Below, one piece after another: positions 18,592 through 27,630 of a DNA stretch of 51,250 bases (position 1 is its first letter; each line of letters begins with the position of its first letter). A program made the translations under genes and the position numbers. The notes beneath the pieces are model-generated. The model made no database searches, was not told the origin of the DNA, and worked only from the letters and a program-made list of their open reading frames with translations. Source of the DNA: Kordiimonadaceae bacterium. Its GTDB lineage: Bacteria; Pseudomonadota; Alphaproteobacteria; Sphingomonadales; Emcibacteraceae. The stretch spans positions 1-51,250 of the forward strand of contig JABJKT010000041.1 of assembly GCA_018660225.1 (NCBI GenBank), written 5' to 3'.

Positions 18592-19242
18592 ATGAGCGAA
18601 TTACCAGAGTTAAATGGACCCCGTATTGAACCGGAAGGTGGGAAGCCTGAAAAGCTGGTCATCCTGTGTCATGGCTATGGGTCAAACGGTGATGATCTAA
18701 TTGGTCTTGTGCCGCACCTTCAGCGGGCAATGCCAAATGCTGCTTATGTTTCACCAAATGCGCCGGATTTATGTTTTGGTGCGCCAAATGGTTATCAGTG
18801 GTTCCCGCTTAGCACATTAAGCCGTGAAGAACGTCTGGGTGGAACGCTTATGGCTGCGCCAACACTTGATCATTTTATTGATCAGGAGCTAGAGCGATAC
18901 GGGCTTGAGAATAAAGATCTTATTCTGGTTGGTTTTTCACAAGGTACCATGATGACACTTCACGTTGGTCTGCGCAGATCATCGGATATTGGTGGAATCA
19001 TTGGTTTTTCTGGCGCGATGACACTGCCGGATAATTGGAAAGATGAAATTACGTCTAGGCCGCCAGTAGTGCTTATTCATGGTGATATAGATAATGTTGT
19101 GCCGGTTCAGATGATGCATGAAGCGTTCATTGCGCTTCAGGATATAGGTCTTGATGTGGATAATCACGTATCGCCCGGCATTACGCATTCAATAGGCCCG
19201 GACGGACTTCAAAAGGCGATGGAGTTTTTGGCTAAAATCTAA
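18592..19242 (+). CDS. Carboxylesterase / phospholipase (acyl-protein-thioesterase-like)
   Basis: Cytosolic alpha/beta hydrolase of 216 aa, matching the length and pattern of the phospholipase/carboxylesterase family. Visible motifs are VILCHGYGSNGDDLIGL near the N-terminus, the nucleophile elbow GFSQGTMM, the acid in IHGDIDNVVP and the histidine in PGITHSIGPDGL. There is no signal peptide. Members of this family hydrolyse short-chain carboxylesters, and some lysophospholipids or thioesters; the physiological substrate is unknown here. Its stop overlaps that of coq7 on the other strand by four bases. Confidence 0.87.
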   Translation: MSELPELNGPRIEPEGGKPEKLVILCHGYGSNGDDLIGLVPHLQRAMPNAAYVSPNAPDLCFGAPNGYQWFPLSTLSREERLGGTLMAAPTLDHFIDQELERYGLENKDLILVGFSQGTMMTLHVGLRRSSDIGGIIGFSGAMTLPDNWKDEITSRPPVVLIHGDIDNVVPVQMMHEAFIALQDIGLDVDNHVSPGITHSIGPDGLQKAMEFLAKI

Positions 19243-19793
19243 ATACGTTCAGCCACTTTAATCACGGCCTTAACGCCAAGCTTAATGGCACCGTATAATA
19301 GTCCGTGGGCGGGTGCTTGCTGTGCTCCGTTTTTAATGGCGATCTCGCGATGTTCAACTTCTTCCTGTCGAAATTTTTCTAAAGTTTCTGCTAGCTCGCT
19401 TTCATCATCCTCTAGGCTTTCAATCTGATCGGCGTAATGCTGATCAATTACTTCTTCGACCGCTTCAGTGCAAGCCATTGCCGCCTTGGTTCCCATAAGC
19501 GCGGTCCCTGCGCCAAGCGCGAACCCTGCCATATGCCATAGCGGTGTGATAACGGTTGGACGGGCGTTATACTCGCGGATCAGTTTATTGAAGCGTTCCA
19601 GATGGACATCTTCTTGTTCTTTCATATGTTTGATGGTGTCCGACATGGGATGGTTATCACCAAACACGGCGAGCTGACCTTCATAAATGCGCACCGCACC
19701 ATATTCCCCGGCATGATCAACGCGGATGATCCGGTCGAGCTGTTGCTCTTTGCTCATCGCTACGGGGACATTTTTGTTTTTTAATGTGCTCAT
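19239..19793 (-). CDS. coq7: Demethoxyubiquinone hydroxylase Coq7
   Basis: Di-iron carboxylate monooxygenase (184 aa) that hydroxylates 2-octaprenyl-3-methyl-6-methoxybenzoquinol in ubiquinone synthesis. It has the family start RIIRVDHAGEYGAVRIYEGQ and the two iron-binding ExxH motifs, EDVH in MKEQEDVHLERF and EVEH in QEEVEHREIA. The start at 19793 is favoured because its ATG overlaps the dsbB stop (ATGA); a start 30 bases upstream lies inside dsbB. It is the last gene of the yqaA-dsbB-coq7 operon. Presence of Coq7 indicates aerobic ubiquinone synthesis, which suits SoeABC feeding the quinone pool. Confidence 0.93.
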   Translation of the reverse strand: MSTLKNKNVPVAMSKEQQLDRIIRVDHAGEYGAVRIYEGQLAVFGDNHPMSDTIKHMKEQEDVHLERFNKLIREYNARPTVITPLWHMAGFALGAGTALMGTKAAMACTEAVEEVIDQHYADQIESLEDDESELAETLEKFRQEEVEHREIAIKNGAQQAPAHGLLYGAIKLGVKAVIKVAERI

Positions 19794-20299
19794 TTTTCTG
19801 TGCCTAATTTGAAGCTTAAGCATAGCATAATTGAAAGGATGAGCGAAATTATAAAGTTATAGCCAGCCATTGAAATGCCGAACAGATCCCACGGGATTTC
19901 ATCACAGCGCACAAGGGCAACCGTTTTTAGTTCGTTCAAGAAACTTTCAAATGATTGCAGCGCTTCATTCACTTGCAAAGTGCAGCTATCAGGGCCTTCC
20001 CACCATTTTTGCTCGACACCGGCGTGATAACCTGAATATCCGGTGCTGATAAAATATGAAAAAGTGGTCATTAGTTTAAAACGCAGCCACTTAACCTTGT
20101 GGGTTTTTCTGATATAAAGCCCGAAGCTGGCAAAAATGATCACCGCCATGTGGGCATAGCGCTGCGGCCAGCAGAGATCACACGGATTAAGCCCGGCTAT
20201 ATATTCAAAACCGTAAGCACCGCCAAGCATCGCTACGGAAGCGAGCAGGGCTATTGGCGTTATATTGCTAAGTGAAAAATTCCAAAGTTTACCTATCAT
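19790..20299 (-). CDS. dsbB: Disulfide bond formation protein DsbB
   Basis: Inner-membrane quinone-linked thiol oxidase, 169 aa, with four hydrophobic helices. It reoxidises DsbA and passes electrons to ubiquinone. The first redox pair is in NPCDLCWPQRYAH; the second periplasmic pair is the cysteines in GPDSCTLQV and ALVRCDEIPW, about thirty residues apart. It starts three bases after the stop of the YqaA-family gene and overlaps coq7, so the quinone user and a quinone biosynthesis gene are co-transcribed. Confidence 0.9.
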   Translation of the reverse strand: MIGKLWNFSLSNITPIALLASVAMLGGAYGFEYIAGLNPCDLCWPQRYAHMAVIIFASFGLYIRKTHKVKWLRFKLMTTFSYFISTGYSGYHAGVEQKWWEGPDSCTLQVNEALQSFESFLNELKTVALVRCDEIPWDLFGISMAGYNFIISLILSIMLCLSFKLGTEK

Positions 20300-20302
20300 G
20301 GC

Positions 20303-20881
20303 TCAAATATACTTAAGCAAAACGAACATGCCAACCAAAATTATGCAAAATAGAAGCGAAAGTTTTGCAAGATGCTTTTCGATAAATTCGCGGATCGGTG
20401 TACCGTATTTCCAAAGAAGAGCTGCAACCAGGAAAAAACGCGCGCTTCTTGATACCGCACTAGCGATAATAAAGGTGGTTAGATCCAGGTTGGTTACGCC
20501 GCTGGCGATGGTGAATACTTTATAGGGGATAGGCGAAAAGCCAGCCACACTGACAATAACGGCACCATATTCATTGTAAAGGCCGCTAAAGCGTTCAAAC
20601 TGGCTTTGAAGGTGGTAAAAGTCAACGATCGGTTGACCAACAACATCAAAGAAATAAGCCCCGATTATATAACCGAATATACCGCCAAGGACCGAAGCGA
20701 CTGAACAGACCAACGCAATGCGCCAGGCCCGCGTCGGTGCGGCCAAAATGATCGGGATCAGCAGTACATCAGGTGGAATAGGGAAAAACGAACTTTCTGC
20801 AAAAGACATCAGTGCCAAAATCCAAAGAGCTTTCGGATGATCGGCGAGCAGCATGGTCCTGTCATATAGCTTTTTCAGCAT
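20303..20881 (-). CDS. YqaA-family (VTT/DedA-like) membrane protein
   Basis: Membrane protein of 192 aa with about five hydrophobic segments, matching the YqaA branch of the VTT (DedA-related) superfamily. It has FAESSFFPIPPDVLLIPIILA at the N-terminus, the GGIFGYIIGAYFFD re-entrant region, and GFSPIPYKVFTIASG further on. VTT-family proteins are linked to lipid scrambling or transport and membrane homeostasis; no specific activity can be stated. It is the first gene of the operon with dsbB and coq7. Confidence 0.85.
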   Translation of the reverse strand: MLKKLYDRTMLLADHPKALWILALMSFAESSFFPIPPDVLLIPIILAAPTRAWRIALVCSVASVLGGIFGYIIGAYFFDVVGQPIVDFYHLQSQFERFSGLYNEYGAVIVSVAGFSPIPYKVFTIASGVTNLDLTTFIIASAVSRSARFFLVAALLWKYGTPIREFIEKHLAKLSLLFCIILVGMFVLLKYI

Positions 20882-20964
20882 TAAAGTTTTTGCCTTTTTT
20901 TATTGCTCCACACTTTTACAGCAAAGCCACTTAAAAAAAAGTAATTTAATTTATATTCTGATAC

Positions 20965-20992
20965 TTGACGATAAAAAACTTCTCGCTATGAT
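20965..20992 (+). promoter_or_regulatory. Sigma-70-type promoter of the tRNA-Leu gene
   Basis: TTGACG at 20965-20970 and TATGAT at 20987-20992 are separated by 16 bases, a near-consensus sigma-70 promoter. The tRNA begins 41 bases after the -10 box. No other gene lies in between. Confidence 0.75.
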
Positions 20993-21033
20993 GCGCCAAT
21001 ATTATACGCTATTCTTATAGCTTCCCTCTCAGT

Positions 21034-21119
21034 GCCCCTGTGGTGGAATTGGTAGACGCGCTGGATTCAAAATCCAGTTTCCTTTGGAAGTGTCGGTTCG
21101 AGTCCGACTGGGGGCACCA
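21034..21119 (+). tRNA. tRNA-Leu (anticodon CAA), CCA encoded
   Basis: An 86-base class II tRNA. The acceptor stem pairs GCCCCTG (21034-21040) with TGGGGGC (21109-21115), and is followed by ACCA, so the CCA end is encoded. The D-arm contains GGTAGACGCG. The anticodon stem CTGGA/TCCAG encloses the loop TTCAAAA, which gives anticodon CAA (reads UUG, leucine). A long variable arm follows, then the T-arm GTCGG-TTCGAGT-CCGAC. Confidence 0.97.
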
Positions 21120-21199
21120 CTATTTAATCGCTCTATTAATCGATTGAGTGAATTTAATATTTTAAATCAATGGGTTGTAAATAAATAAAATATGTAAAA

Positions 21200-21233
21200 T
21201 TAATATATTAATAATGTTTATTTAATATATTAA
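21200..21233. repeat. Two copies of the 12-bp palindrome TTAATATATTAA
   Basis: TTAATATATTAA occurs at 21200-21211 and again at 21222-21233, spaced 22 bp centre to centre, about two helical turns. The pair lies 55-88 bp upstream of the histidine-kinase start, in an AT-rich intergenic stretch (21120-21287) without any gene. It could be a binding site for a dimeric regulator, but simple AT-rich sequence can produce such repeats by chance. Confidence 0.5.
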
Positions 21234-21287
21234 TTTATTAATTTCATGTATATTTAGCATGATCATTTTATATTTTAGGGAATATGA

Positions 21288-23183
21288 ATGAGCCCAATAA
21301 ATCAAACTGATGAACTTAATGTTTTCTGGAGCCATGCCCGGTGGGCACTTTTCGTGTGGACTCTACTTATTTTAGCATCGCTCGCTTGGAACTATACGAC
21401 CCTTGATAAGCAGGCTGACGAACTGGTTCACCGCGAGGCCGTGGCAAATTTTAATAAAGATCAGGCCTTCAGAAACTGGGGAACAAGCCATGGCGGCTTA
21501 TATGTTCCGGTAAGCGAGTATACTCAGCCAAGCCAATATATGTCCCATATCAAGGACCGTGATATTAAAACACCGTCCGGCGTTGAACTTACACTTATGA
21601 ACCCGGCCTTTATGGTGCGCCAACTTACTGAAAGTTTTTCCAGTGATTATGGCGTTAAAGGCCATATAACCGGGCTTGTCCTATTGAGGCCGGAAAATGC
21701 GCCCGACCCTTGGGAAAGGGAGGCTCTATTTAAGTTAAAGGATGGCGCTGAAGAGGTGATGGAAGTGTCACAAATTGACGGTGAGGATTATTTACGCTTA
21801 ATGAGGCCCATGTATATGATTGATGGCTGTGATAAATGTCACGGACATCTTGGTTTTAAAAACGGTGATTTTCGCGGCGGGGTAGGGGTCTCTGTTCCGT
21901 TAAAATTATTTATTGAGGGTAGAAATGAGAGCTTCCTCAGTTTTGCGCAAACGCATATTATTTTATGGTTCATGGGGATCGGTGGAATAGGTTACTGGGG
22001 CCGACAGGTGCGGGGCAATATATTGGACAGCATTGATGCAGAAAAAGCATTAAGAGATTCTGAACGCAAACTTTCAAATATACTGCATCTTTCACCGGAA
22101 GCTATAATAGCAACGGATAGCACAGGGAATATTAAATTATTCAGTGAGGGAGCAACGCGTGTTTTTGGTTACGATTCTGATGAACTGATTGGAAAAAACA
22201 TAAAGTTATTGATGCCAAAAAGGTACAGAGGACATCATGATCAACATCTTGGGGATTTCACTAAAGGTTCAGATGATTTTATACGTATGGACGAAAGAAG
22301 TGAAATTATGGCTCTTCATAAAGAGGGTCATGAATTTCCGGCTGCGGCATCCGTTTCAAAGATGGATATTGACGGCGAGACATATTTCAATGTTGTTCTT
22401 AGGGATATAAAAAATCAAAAAGATAATGAAAAAGCACTTGTTAAAGCGAAAGAAGTTGCTGAGTTATCAAGCCGCTCCAAAACTGAATTTTTAGCCAATA
22501 TGAGCCATGAGCTCAGGACGCCTCTAAATGCGATTATTGGTTTTTCAGAGATGTTAGAAAAAGAGTATCATGGCTCGATCGGCGACGCTAAAAATAAAGA
22601 ATATGCCAATGATATTCATTCATCCGGCAAGCATTTACTGGCGGTGATATCAGATATTCTCGATATAGCAAAAATCGAGGATGATAGAGATATTGAACTT
22701 GAGGAAGAAAATGTTGATATTTCCAAGGCTATAAAAAGTTGCTTAATTATGGTTTCGGAAAGAGCTAATTTTGCCAATATCGAAGTTAAAACAAATATTG
22801 CACCAAATATTGCAGACTTAATAAGTGATGAACGGCGTATAAAACAGATAATTATTAATTTACTCTCTAATGCAATTAAGTTCACAAAAGCAAAAGGACG
22901 TGTATCCATTGGAGCCTTTATGGATGAAGAGGGTTCAATTAATATAGCTGTAGAGGATAATGGTATCGGGATATCAGAAGAAGATCTTCCCAATATATTA
23001 GAGCCATTTGTTCAGGTTCGCCATGAAAGTCAGCAAATATATCAACCTGGTACAGGACTAGGTCTTTCCCTCGTCAAGGCTATGGTTAATTCACATGACG
23101 GCAAAATAGAAGTGGAAAGTGAAGTTGATAAGGGCACCAAAGTCACCATCATTTTCCCACCAGAAAGAACGGTTAAATCCTGA
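21288..23183 (+). CDS. Sensor histidine kinase with periplasmic haem-c (DUF3365-like) domain
   Basis: Membrane histidine kinase of 631 aa. TM1 is at about residues 13-33. A periplasmic domain of the DUF3365 / Tll0287-like type follows, with a c-type haem motif CDKCH at residues 181-185, then TM2 at about 222-240. A cytoplasmic PAS domain (about 262-380) is followed by HisKA with phospho-acceptor His407 (SHELRTPLNAIIGFS) and an HATPase_c domain (NLLSNAIKF, DNGIGI, GTGLGLSL). The PAS resembles FixL (LMPKRYRGHHDQHLGDF), but I see no histidine where FixL binds haem. No receiver-domain gene lies nearby, so it is an orphan kinase. Redox, oxygen or NO sensing through the covalent haem is an inference. 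Confidence 0.88.
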   Translation: MSPINQTDELNVFWSHARWALFVWTLLILASLAWNYTTLDKQADELVHREAVANFNKDQAFRNWGTSHGGLYVPVSEYTQPSQYMSHIKDRDIKTPSGVELTLMNPAFMVRQLTESFSSDYGVKGHITGLVLLRPENAPDPWEREALFKLKDGAEEVMEVSQIDGEDYLRLMRPMYMIDGCDKCHGHLGFKNGDFRGGVGVSVPLKLFIEGRNESFLSFAQTHIILWFMGIGGIGYWGRQVRGNILDSIDAEKALRDSERKLSNILHLSPEAIIATDSTGNIKLFSEGATRVFGYDSDELIGKNIKLLMPKRYRGHHDQHLGDFTKGSDDFIRMDERSEIMALHKEGHEFPAAASVSKMDIDGETYFNVVLRDIKNQKDNEKALVKAKEVAELSSRSKTEFLANMSHELRTPLNAIIGFSEMLEKEYHGSIGDAKNKEYANDIHSSGKHLLAVISDILDIAKIEDDRDIELEEENVDISKAIKSCLIMVSERANFANIEVKTNIAPNIADLISDERRIKQIIINLLSNAIKFTKAKGRVSIGAFMDEEGSINIAVEDNGIGISEEDLPNILEPFVQVRHESQQIYQPGTGLGLSLVKAMVNSHDGKIEVESEVDKGTKVTIIFPPERTVKS

Positions 23184-23269
23184 TCATTAAATAAATTTTA
23201 TCATAGTCATTGAAGTTTTTAGCCAAATTGGTAAATTACCGCTCAGATAAATTATTTAATGAGTGTCAC

Positions 23270-23812
23270 ATGACGTACAACAAATTAAACCGTACCATCC
23301 ATAACGGGCTTTCTATTTTTATTGCTATGCCGATATTGCTGTTGATTGTGTCGGGATTGTTTTTGCAGTTAAAGAAAGATTTTATCTGGATACAGCCCCC
23401 TAGTGTGCGCGGTGAAAATGTGGCTACGCCTATTGTTTCACACGAGGAATTACTTGCTGCGGCGACGAGTGCTCCGCAAACCGCAGGCCTTAAATGGTCG
23501 GAATTTGATCGCATTGATTATAAGGTTGACCGTGGTATGGTAAAGTTCATGACATTTGAAGGCTGGGAAGTGCAGGTTGATACAACCACTGGCGATATTT
23601 TATCTGTCGCCGAGCGCCGTTCAGATTTCTTCGAAAAACTTCATGATGGGTCTTACTTCGGTGACACCGTAAAATATTATGTAGTGCTACCCTGCGCGGT
23701 TAGTCTATTCGTTTTATGGATCACTGGTATTTGGATGTTCTTCTATCCCTATGTGAAAAAAGCTTCTAACAAACGCAAAAAAGCTTTAAAAGCTGCGTTA
23801 CAAAAATCATAA
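23270..23812 (+). CDS. PepSY-domain membrane protein
   Basis: Membrane protein of 180 aa with one N-terminal helix (LSIFIAMPILLLIVSGLFLQL), a periplasmic PepSY-like domain (VQVDTTTGDILSVAERRSDFFEKLHDGSYFGD) and a C-terminal helix (LPCAVSLFVLWITGIWMFFYP). Related two-helix PepSY proteins occur near haem, iron-reductase or cytochrome functions. The ATG at 23270 is chosen as the residue before TYNKLNRTIHNG; an upstream in-frame TTG at 23210 adds a less plausible extension. It lies 86 bp after the haem-c kinase and two bases before the amidohydrolase, so it could share transcripts with either. Confidence 0.78.
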   Translation: MTYNKLNRTIHNGLSIFIAMPILLLIVSGLFLQLKKDFIWIQPPSVRGENVATPIVSHEELLAAATSAPQTAGLKWSEFDRIDYKVDRGMVKFMTFEGWEVQVDTTTGDILSVAERRSDFFEKLHDGSYFGDTVKYYVVLPCAVSLFVLWITGIWMFFYPYVKKASNKRKKALKAALQKS

Positions 23813-23813
23813 C

Positions 23814-24800
23814 ATGGCAATAGATTTTCACGCACATTTCATCGCGCCTAAATTAATGGAAATGCTCGAAACACGCGAGAGTGATCCGCGTATCAGCGAT
23901 GGTGAGAACGGTCCTCTTTATCATATGCCGGTCAGTACGCTCCCTTACTCAAGGGCCTATTACGATATGGCGCAGCGTATAGAATATCTCGATCATGTGG
24001 GAATTGAAAAACAGGTTATCTCACTTCCCGGACTTCTCGGTGTTGATTATCTGCCACTTGATCAGTCGCTGCCAATGGTTAAGGCCAGCAATGACGGCCT
24101 GGCGCAAGAATGTGCAAAATATAATAACCGAATTTATGGACTTGCGGCTCTTCCCCTTGCGGATAATGATGCGATGCTCGGTGAGCTAAAAAGATGCGTT
24201 GAGGATTTTGGCTTTATTGGTGCGATCCTTCCTAATAATTCATTTTTATCACTTGATCACGCCAATGAATTAAAACCGCTTTTTAAATATGCCAATGAGA
24301 AGAAACTGCATTTTTTCATTCATCCGGGTTGGCGGGCGGACGAGTTTCCGGTTCTTGATACGCGCCCGAGTGACCCTGATGAACTACTTATTGCCCGTGG
24401 TGCATTAGGAGTACAGCATACGGTTTCTCTGGCGCTGATTACGCTATTATATACGGACTTTCTGAATGCTTATCCGGATATGACAGTTCATATTGCTAAT
24501 CTTGGCGGCACGTTCCCGATGGTGGTTGAACGGATGCATCATACGGTGGAAGCACGCTTTCCCGATGCTAAATTGCCGCCGTGCCGAAAAGAAAATCTAT
24601 ATTTCGACACATCGTCACTAGGTCCGCGAGCCATTGAACTGGCGGCTGAGGTTTACGGGGTTGATAGACTTATTGTCGGCACGGATACACCGATATTTTC
24701 TGCAGAAACCGGACTTCGAGTCATTTCGCAAACCAGACTTTCGGATGACGAAAAGCAACAAATTTTAACGCAAAATGCGCATCAACTACTTTCACGATAA
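23814..24800 (+). CDS. Amidohydrolase of the ACMSD-like family
   Basis: Metal-dependent (beta/alpha)8 barrel enzyme, 328 aa, of the amidohydrolase_2 family that includes aminocarboxymuconate-semialdehyde decarboxylase and related decarboxylases. Metal-site motifs are DFHAHF at residues 4-9, HFFIHPGW around residue 166, and the late aspartate in VGTDTPIF. It is full-length and begins one base after the PepSY stop (TAACATG). The precise substrate is unknown; decarboxylation of an aromatic-breakdown intermediate is typical of the family. Confidence 0.82.
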   Translation: MAIDFHAHFIAPKLMEMLETRESDPRISDGENGPLYHMPVSTLPYSRAYYDMAQRIEYLDHVGIEKQVISLPGLLGVDYLPLDQSLPMVKASNDGLAQECAKYNNRIYGLAALPLADNDAMLGELKRCVEDFGFIGAILPNNSFLSLDHANELKPLFKYANEKKLHFFIHPGWRADEFPVLDTRPSDPDELLIARGALGVQHTVSLALITLLYTDFLNAYPDMTVHIANLGGTFPMVVERMHHTVEARFPDAKLPPCRKENLYFDTSSLGPRAIELAAEVYGVDRLIVGTDTPIFSAETGLRVISQTRLSDDEKQQILTQNAHQLLSR

Positions 24801-24877
24801 AGTGAATTGCCTTTACTCAGACATTCACCGCACAAGAAGTATTTGAGAAGAGTTCCGCAAATTGTCTCGGATTTAGC

Positions 24878-25618
24878 TTGCTTTATACAGCGTTTGCCAA
24901 GAGAGCCGGATTAAATACTAATTTTCAAGAAGTTTTTAAAATTCCAGAATGGGATACTGCGAATGATGAGATTTATATTCAAAGCAGACATGTCAATATT
25001 CACCTCGAGATTTATAAAATAGGCATATATGATGTCGATATAGATCGGGTTGCCCTGAACCGTAGCATTGATAAGAAGATGTTAGAGGAAGATCATGTTA
25101 TTGGTCTATATTACGGCAATATAGCCGCGGAACTATTGGTGGAAAAGCAGTATGAAGAAGCCTTTAAGTATTTCGTAAAGGGTATTGAATTAGCCCCGCG
25201 GGAAGCAGACCTATGGGGAAATCTTGGTGTGTTATATCGCCGTGCGGGATATAATGATCACGCTGAAAAAGCCTATTTTAAAGCCTTAGAGCTGGATATG
25301 AGAAACAGTTCTGCTTTAAGTAATTTAACCTATCTGTATCAACAGACCGGCAATAGCTCGCGTGTTGGTTTTTATAGGAGACTTGCAAAAACTTACCAAG
25401 CTAAGAACCCATATTTTAGATATGCACAGGCGCAGATTTTCCTTGAGAGAACCCAGTATAAAACGGCTCTAGATCATATAAAATACGCGATAAATAAAAA
25501 AGAAGATGAAGCACGATTTTATACATTAAAAAGTGAAATTTATACGTTGCTTGGTAATAGAAGAGAAGCATCAAAAGCCATGAGGATGGCTGAAGTAGTT
25601 GCTTCAGAGACGCTTTGA
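24878..25618 (+). CDS. TPR protein, remnant of a transglutaminase-like/TPR gene lacking its 5' end
   Basis: The first in-frame conventional start is a TTG at 24878 with no ribosome site, giving 246 aa with several TPR units (EDHVIGLYYGNIAAELLVEKQ, EAFKYFVKGIELAP, ADLWGNLGVLYRRAG, HAEKAYFKALELD). The same reading frame is open back to a TGA at 24803-24805. Translating this upstream part gives AQEVFEKSSANCLGFSLLY running into FAKRAGLNTNFQEV, the catalytic-Cys region of bacterial transglutaminase-like domains; the Cys codon is at 24863-24865. No ATG, GTG or TTG lies upstream in frame, and the amidohydrolase ends only five bases before the frame opens. I infer a deletion of the signal peptide and N-terminus, so this is probably a decaying or non-functional gene. 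A non-standard ATT start at 24806 cannot be excluded. Confidence 0.65.
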   Translation: MLYTAFAKRAGLNTNFQEVFKIPEWDTANDEIYIQSRHVNIHLEIYKIGIYDVDIDRVALNRSIDKKMLEEDHVIGLYYGNIAAELLVEKQYEEAFKYFVKGIELAPREADLWGNLGVLYRRAGYNDHAEKAYFKALELDMRNSSALSNLTYLYQQTGNSSRVGFYRRLAKTYQAKNPYFRYAQAQIFLERTQYKTALDHIKYAINKKEDEARFYTLKSEIYTLLGNRREASKAMRMAEVVASETL

Positions 25619-25621
25619 CTA

Positions 25622-27562
25622 TTACTTCTTTCTATTTTCTATTAAATCGTCAACCACACTAGGATCTGCCAACGTTGATGTGTCGCCGAGATCGCCAAAA
25701 TCATCCGCGGCTATTTTCCTTAGTATTCGCCGCATAATTTTACCGGAGCGTGTTTTGGGTAGCCCTGGGGCAAACTGAATATGTTCCGGTGTCGCGATCG
25801 GGCCGATTTCTTTACGCACCCAGCCAACCAGCATTTTTCTAAAACCTTCGCCCGGCTCGTGCCCGTCCATCAGGGTAACGTAAGCGTAAATGCCTTGTCC
25901 TTTAATATCATGGGGGAAGCCGACCACGGCGGCCTCCGCTACGTCTGGGTGGGCCACTAGTGCGCTTTCCACCTCCGCGGTTCCCATGCGGTGGCCCGAG
26001 ACGTTAATGACATCATCCACGCGCCCCGTGATCCAGTAATAACCGTCCTCATCACGCCGACATCCATCGCCGGTAAAATATTTGCCATCATATGTTGAAA
26101 AGTAAGTTTGGACAAAGCGGTCATGATCACCATATAGCGTTCTCATTTGCCCGGGCCAGCTGTCTGTTATGCAAAGATTACCTTCAGCGGCGCCTTCACG
26201 CACATTTCCATCATTATCGACAAGCTCCAGATTGACACCAAAAAACGGTCTCGTGGCACTGCCCGGTTTTAACGCGGTGGCGCCGGGTAGCGGTGTAATC
26301 ATAATGCCGCCGGTTTCCGTTTGCCACCATGTATCAACGATCGGGCAACGACTGTCACCTACAACTTCATAATACCAGTTCCAGGCTTCAGGATTTATTG
26401 GCTCACCGACACTGCCGAGAATTCTAAGCGAACTGCGGTCACATTTTTTTACAAACTCATCGCCGGCTCCCATTAGGGCGCGAATTGCGGTTGGTGCAGT
26501 GTAAAATATATTAACTTTATGCTTATCGCATACTTGCCAGAAACGGGATGCGTCGGGATAATTAGGTACCCCTTCAAAAACCAGTGTCGTTGCGCCGTTA
26601 GCAAGCGGGCCATAAACAATATAGCTATGTCCGGTAACCCATCCAACATCAGCCGTGCACCAATAAACGTCACCATCATGATAATCAAACACATATTGGT
26701 GGGTCATGCTGGCAAAAACCATATAACCACCTGTTGTGTGCATTACGCCTTTTGGCTGACCTGTGGAACCGGAAGTATAAAGGATAAAGAGCGGGTCTTC
26801 CGCGTTCATTTCTTCGGCGGGACAGTCTGTGGATACTGCTTTGGCCGCTTCACGGTACCAGACATCACGACCTTCCTTAAAACCGACATCAGCGCCTGTT
26901 GCCTTAACAACGATCACTGTTTCGACAATTGTATCAGGATTTTCAAGCGCTTTATCGACATTGTTTTTAAGCGGGATTGGCTTTGCGCCGCGCACACCTT
27001 CATCTGCGGTAATAACAATATGACTATCGCAATCAATCAGCCGTCCGGCAAGGGCATCCGGTGAAAAGCCACCAAATACGATCGAATGGATAGCGCCGAT
27101 ACGCGCGCAGGCCAACATGGCATATACCGCTTCGGGGATCATTGGCATATAAAGGGTTATGCGGTCGCCTTTCTTCGCGCCTCTGCTTTTTAAGACATTA
27201 GCGAAGCGGCATACTTCTTCATATAATTCTCGGTAGGTAATATTTCGCGAAACAGTTGGGTCGTCGCCTTCGAAGATAATTGCCGTTTGATCGCCGCGGC
27301 TTTCCAAGTGCCGGTCAACGCAATTGACGCAGGCGTTCAAGGTACCGTCATGATACCACTTGATATGGAGATCTTCTTTAGCAAACGAGACATCTTTTAC
27401 CTGCGTGTATGGCTTGATCCAGTCAATACGCCCGGCCATATCATCCCAAAATGCTTCAGGATCGGAAATGGATTTGTTATATTGCGCCAGATACTCTTCA
27501 TTATTAATAAGCGCATTAGCGGAAATATTGTTTTTTACAGGGTATATTTTATTTTCAGACAT
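25622..27562 (-). CDS. acs: Acetyl-CoA synthetase (AMP-forming)
   Basis: Converts acetate, ATP and CoA to acetyl-CoA, AMP and pyrophosphate; 646 aa from the preferred ATG at 27562, close to the family norm. It carries the adenylate-forming core motifs [19 protein letters not shown] (P-loop), [10 protein letters not shown], the [20 protein letters not shown] hinge region, and the C-terminal catalytic/acetylation lysine in [15 protein letters not shown]. The in-frame start at 27589 would add nine residues (MLRKTQRKT) and looks less likely. It is a single minus-strand gene, and the truncated TPR gene stops four bases from its end. Confidence 0.95.
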   Translation of the reverse strand: MSENKIYPVKNNISANALINNEEYLAQYNKSISDPEAFWDDMAGRIDWIKPYTQVKDVSFAKEDLHIKWYHDGTLNACVNCVDRHLESRGDQTAIIFEGDDPTVSRNITYRELYEEVCRFANVLKSRGAKKGDRITLYMPMIPEAVYAMLACARIGAIHSIVFGGFSPDALAGRLIDCDSHIVITADEGVRGAKPIPLKNNVDKALENPDTIVETVIVVKATGADVGFKEGRDVWYREAAKAVSTDCPAEEMNAEDPLFILYTSGSTGQPKGVMHTTGGYMVFASMTHQYVFDYHDGDVYWCTADVGWVTGHSYIVYGPLANGATTLVFEGVPNYPDASRFWQVCDKHKVNIFYTAPTAIRALMGAGDEFVKKCDRSSLRILGSVGEPINPEAWNWYYEVVGDSRCPIVDTWWQTETGGIMITPLPGATALKPGSATRPFFGVNLELVDNDGNVREGAAEGNLCITDSWPGQMRTLYGDHDRFVQTYFSTYDGKYFTGDGCRRDEDGYYWITGRVDDVINVSGHRMGTAEVESALVAHPDVAEAAVVGFPHDIKGQGIYAYVTLMDGHEPGEGFRKMLVGWVRKEIGPIATPEHIQFAPGLPKTRSGKIMRRILRKIAADDFGDLGDTSTLADPSVVDDLIENRKK

Positions 27563-27630
27563 TGTTTTTCTCTGCGTTTTTCTCAGCAATTTTTAATTTT
27601 ATTCATGTTAAATTGTCATGGGCTCATTGT

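Noticed and set aside
26519-27064. 181-codon plus-strand open frame inside acs
   Set aside because: It is antisense to conserved acs motifs, and the translation shows no domain or signal typical of a real gene.
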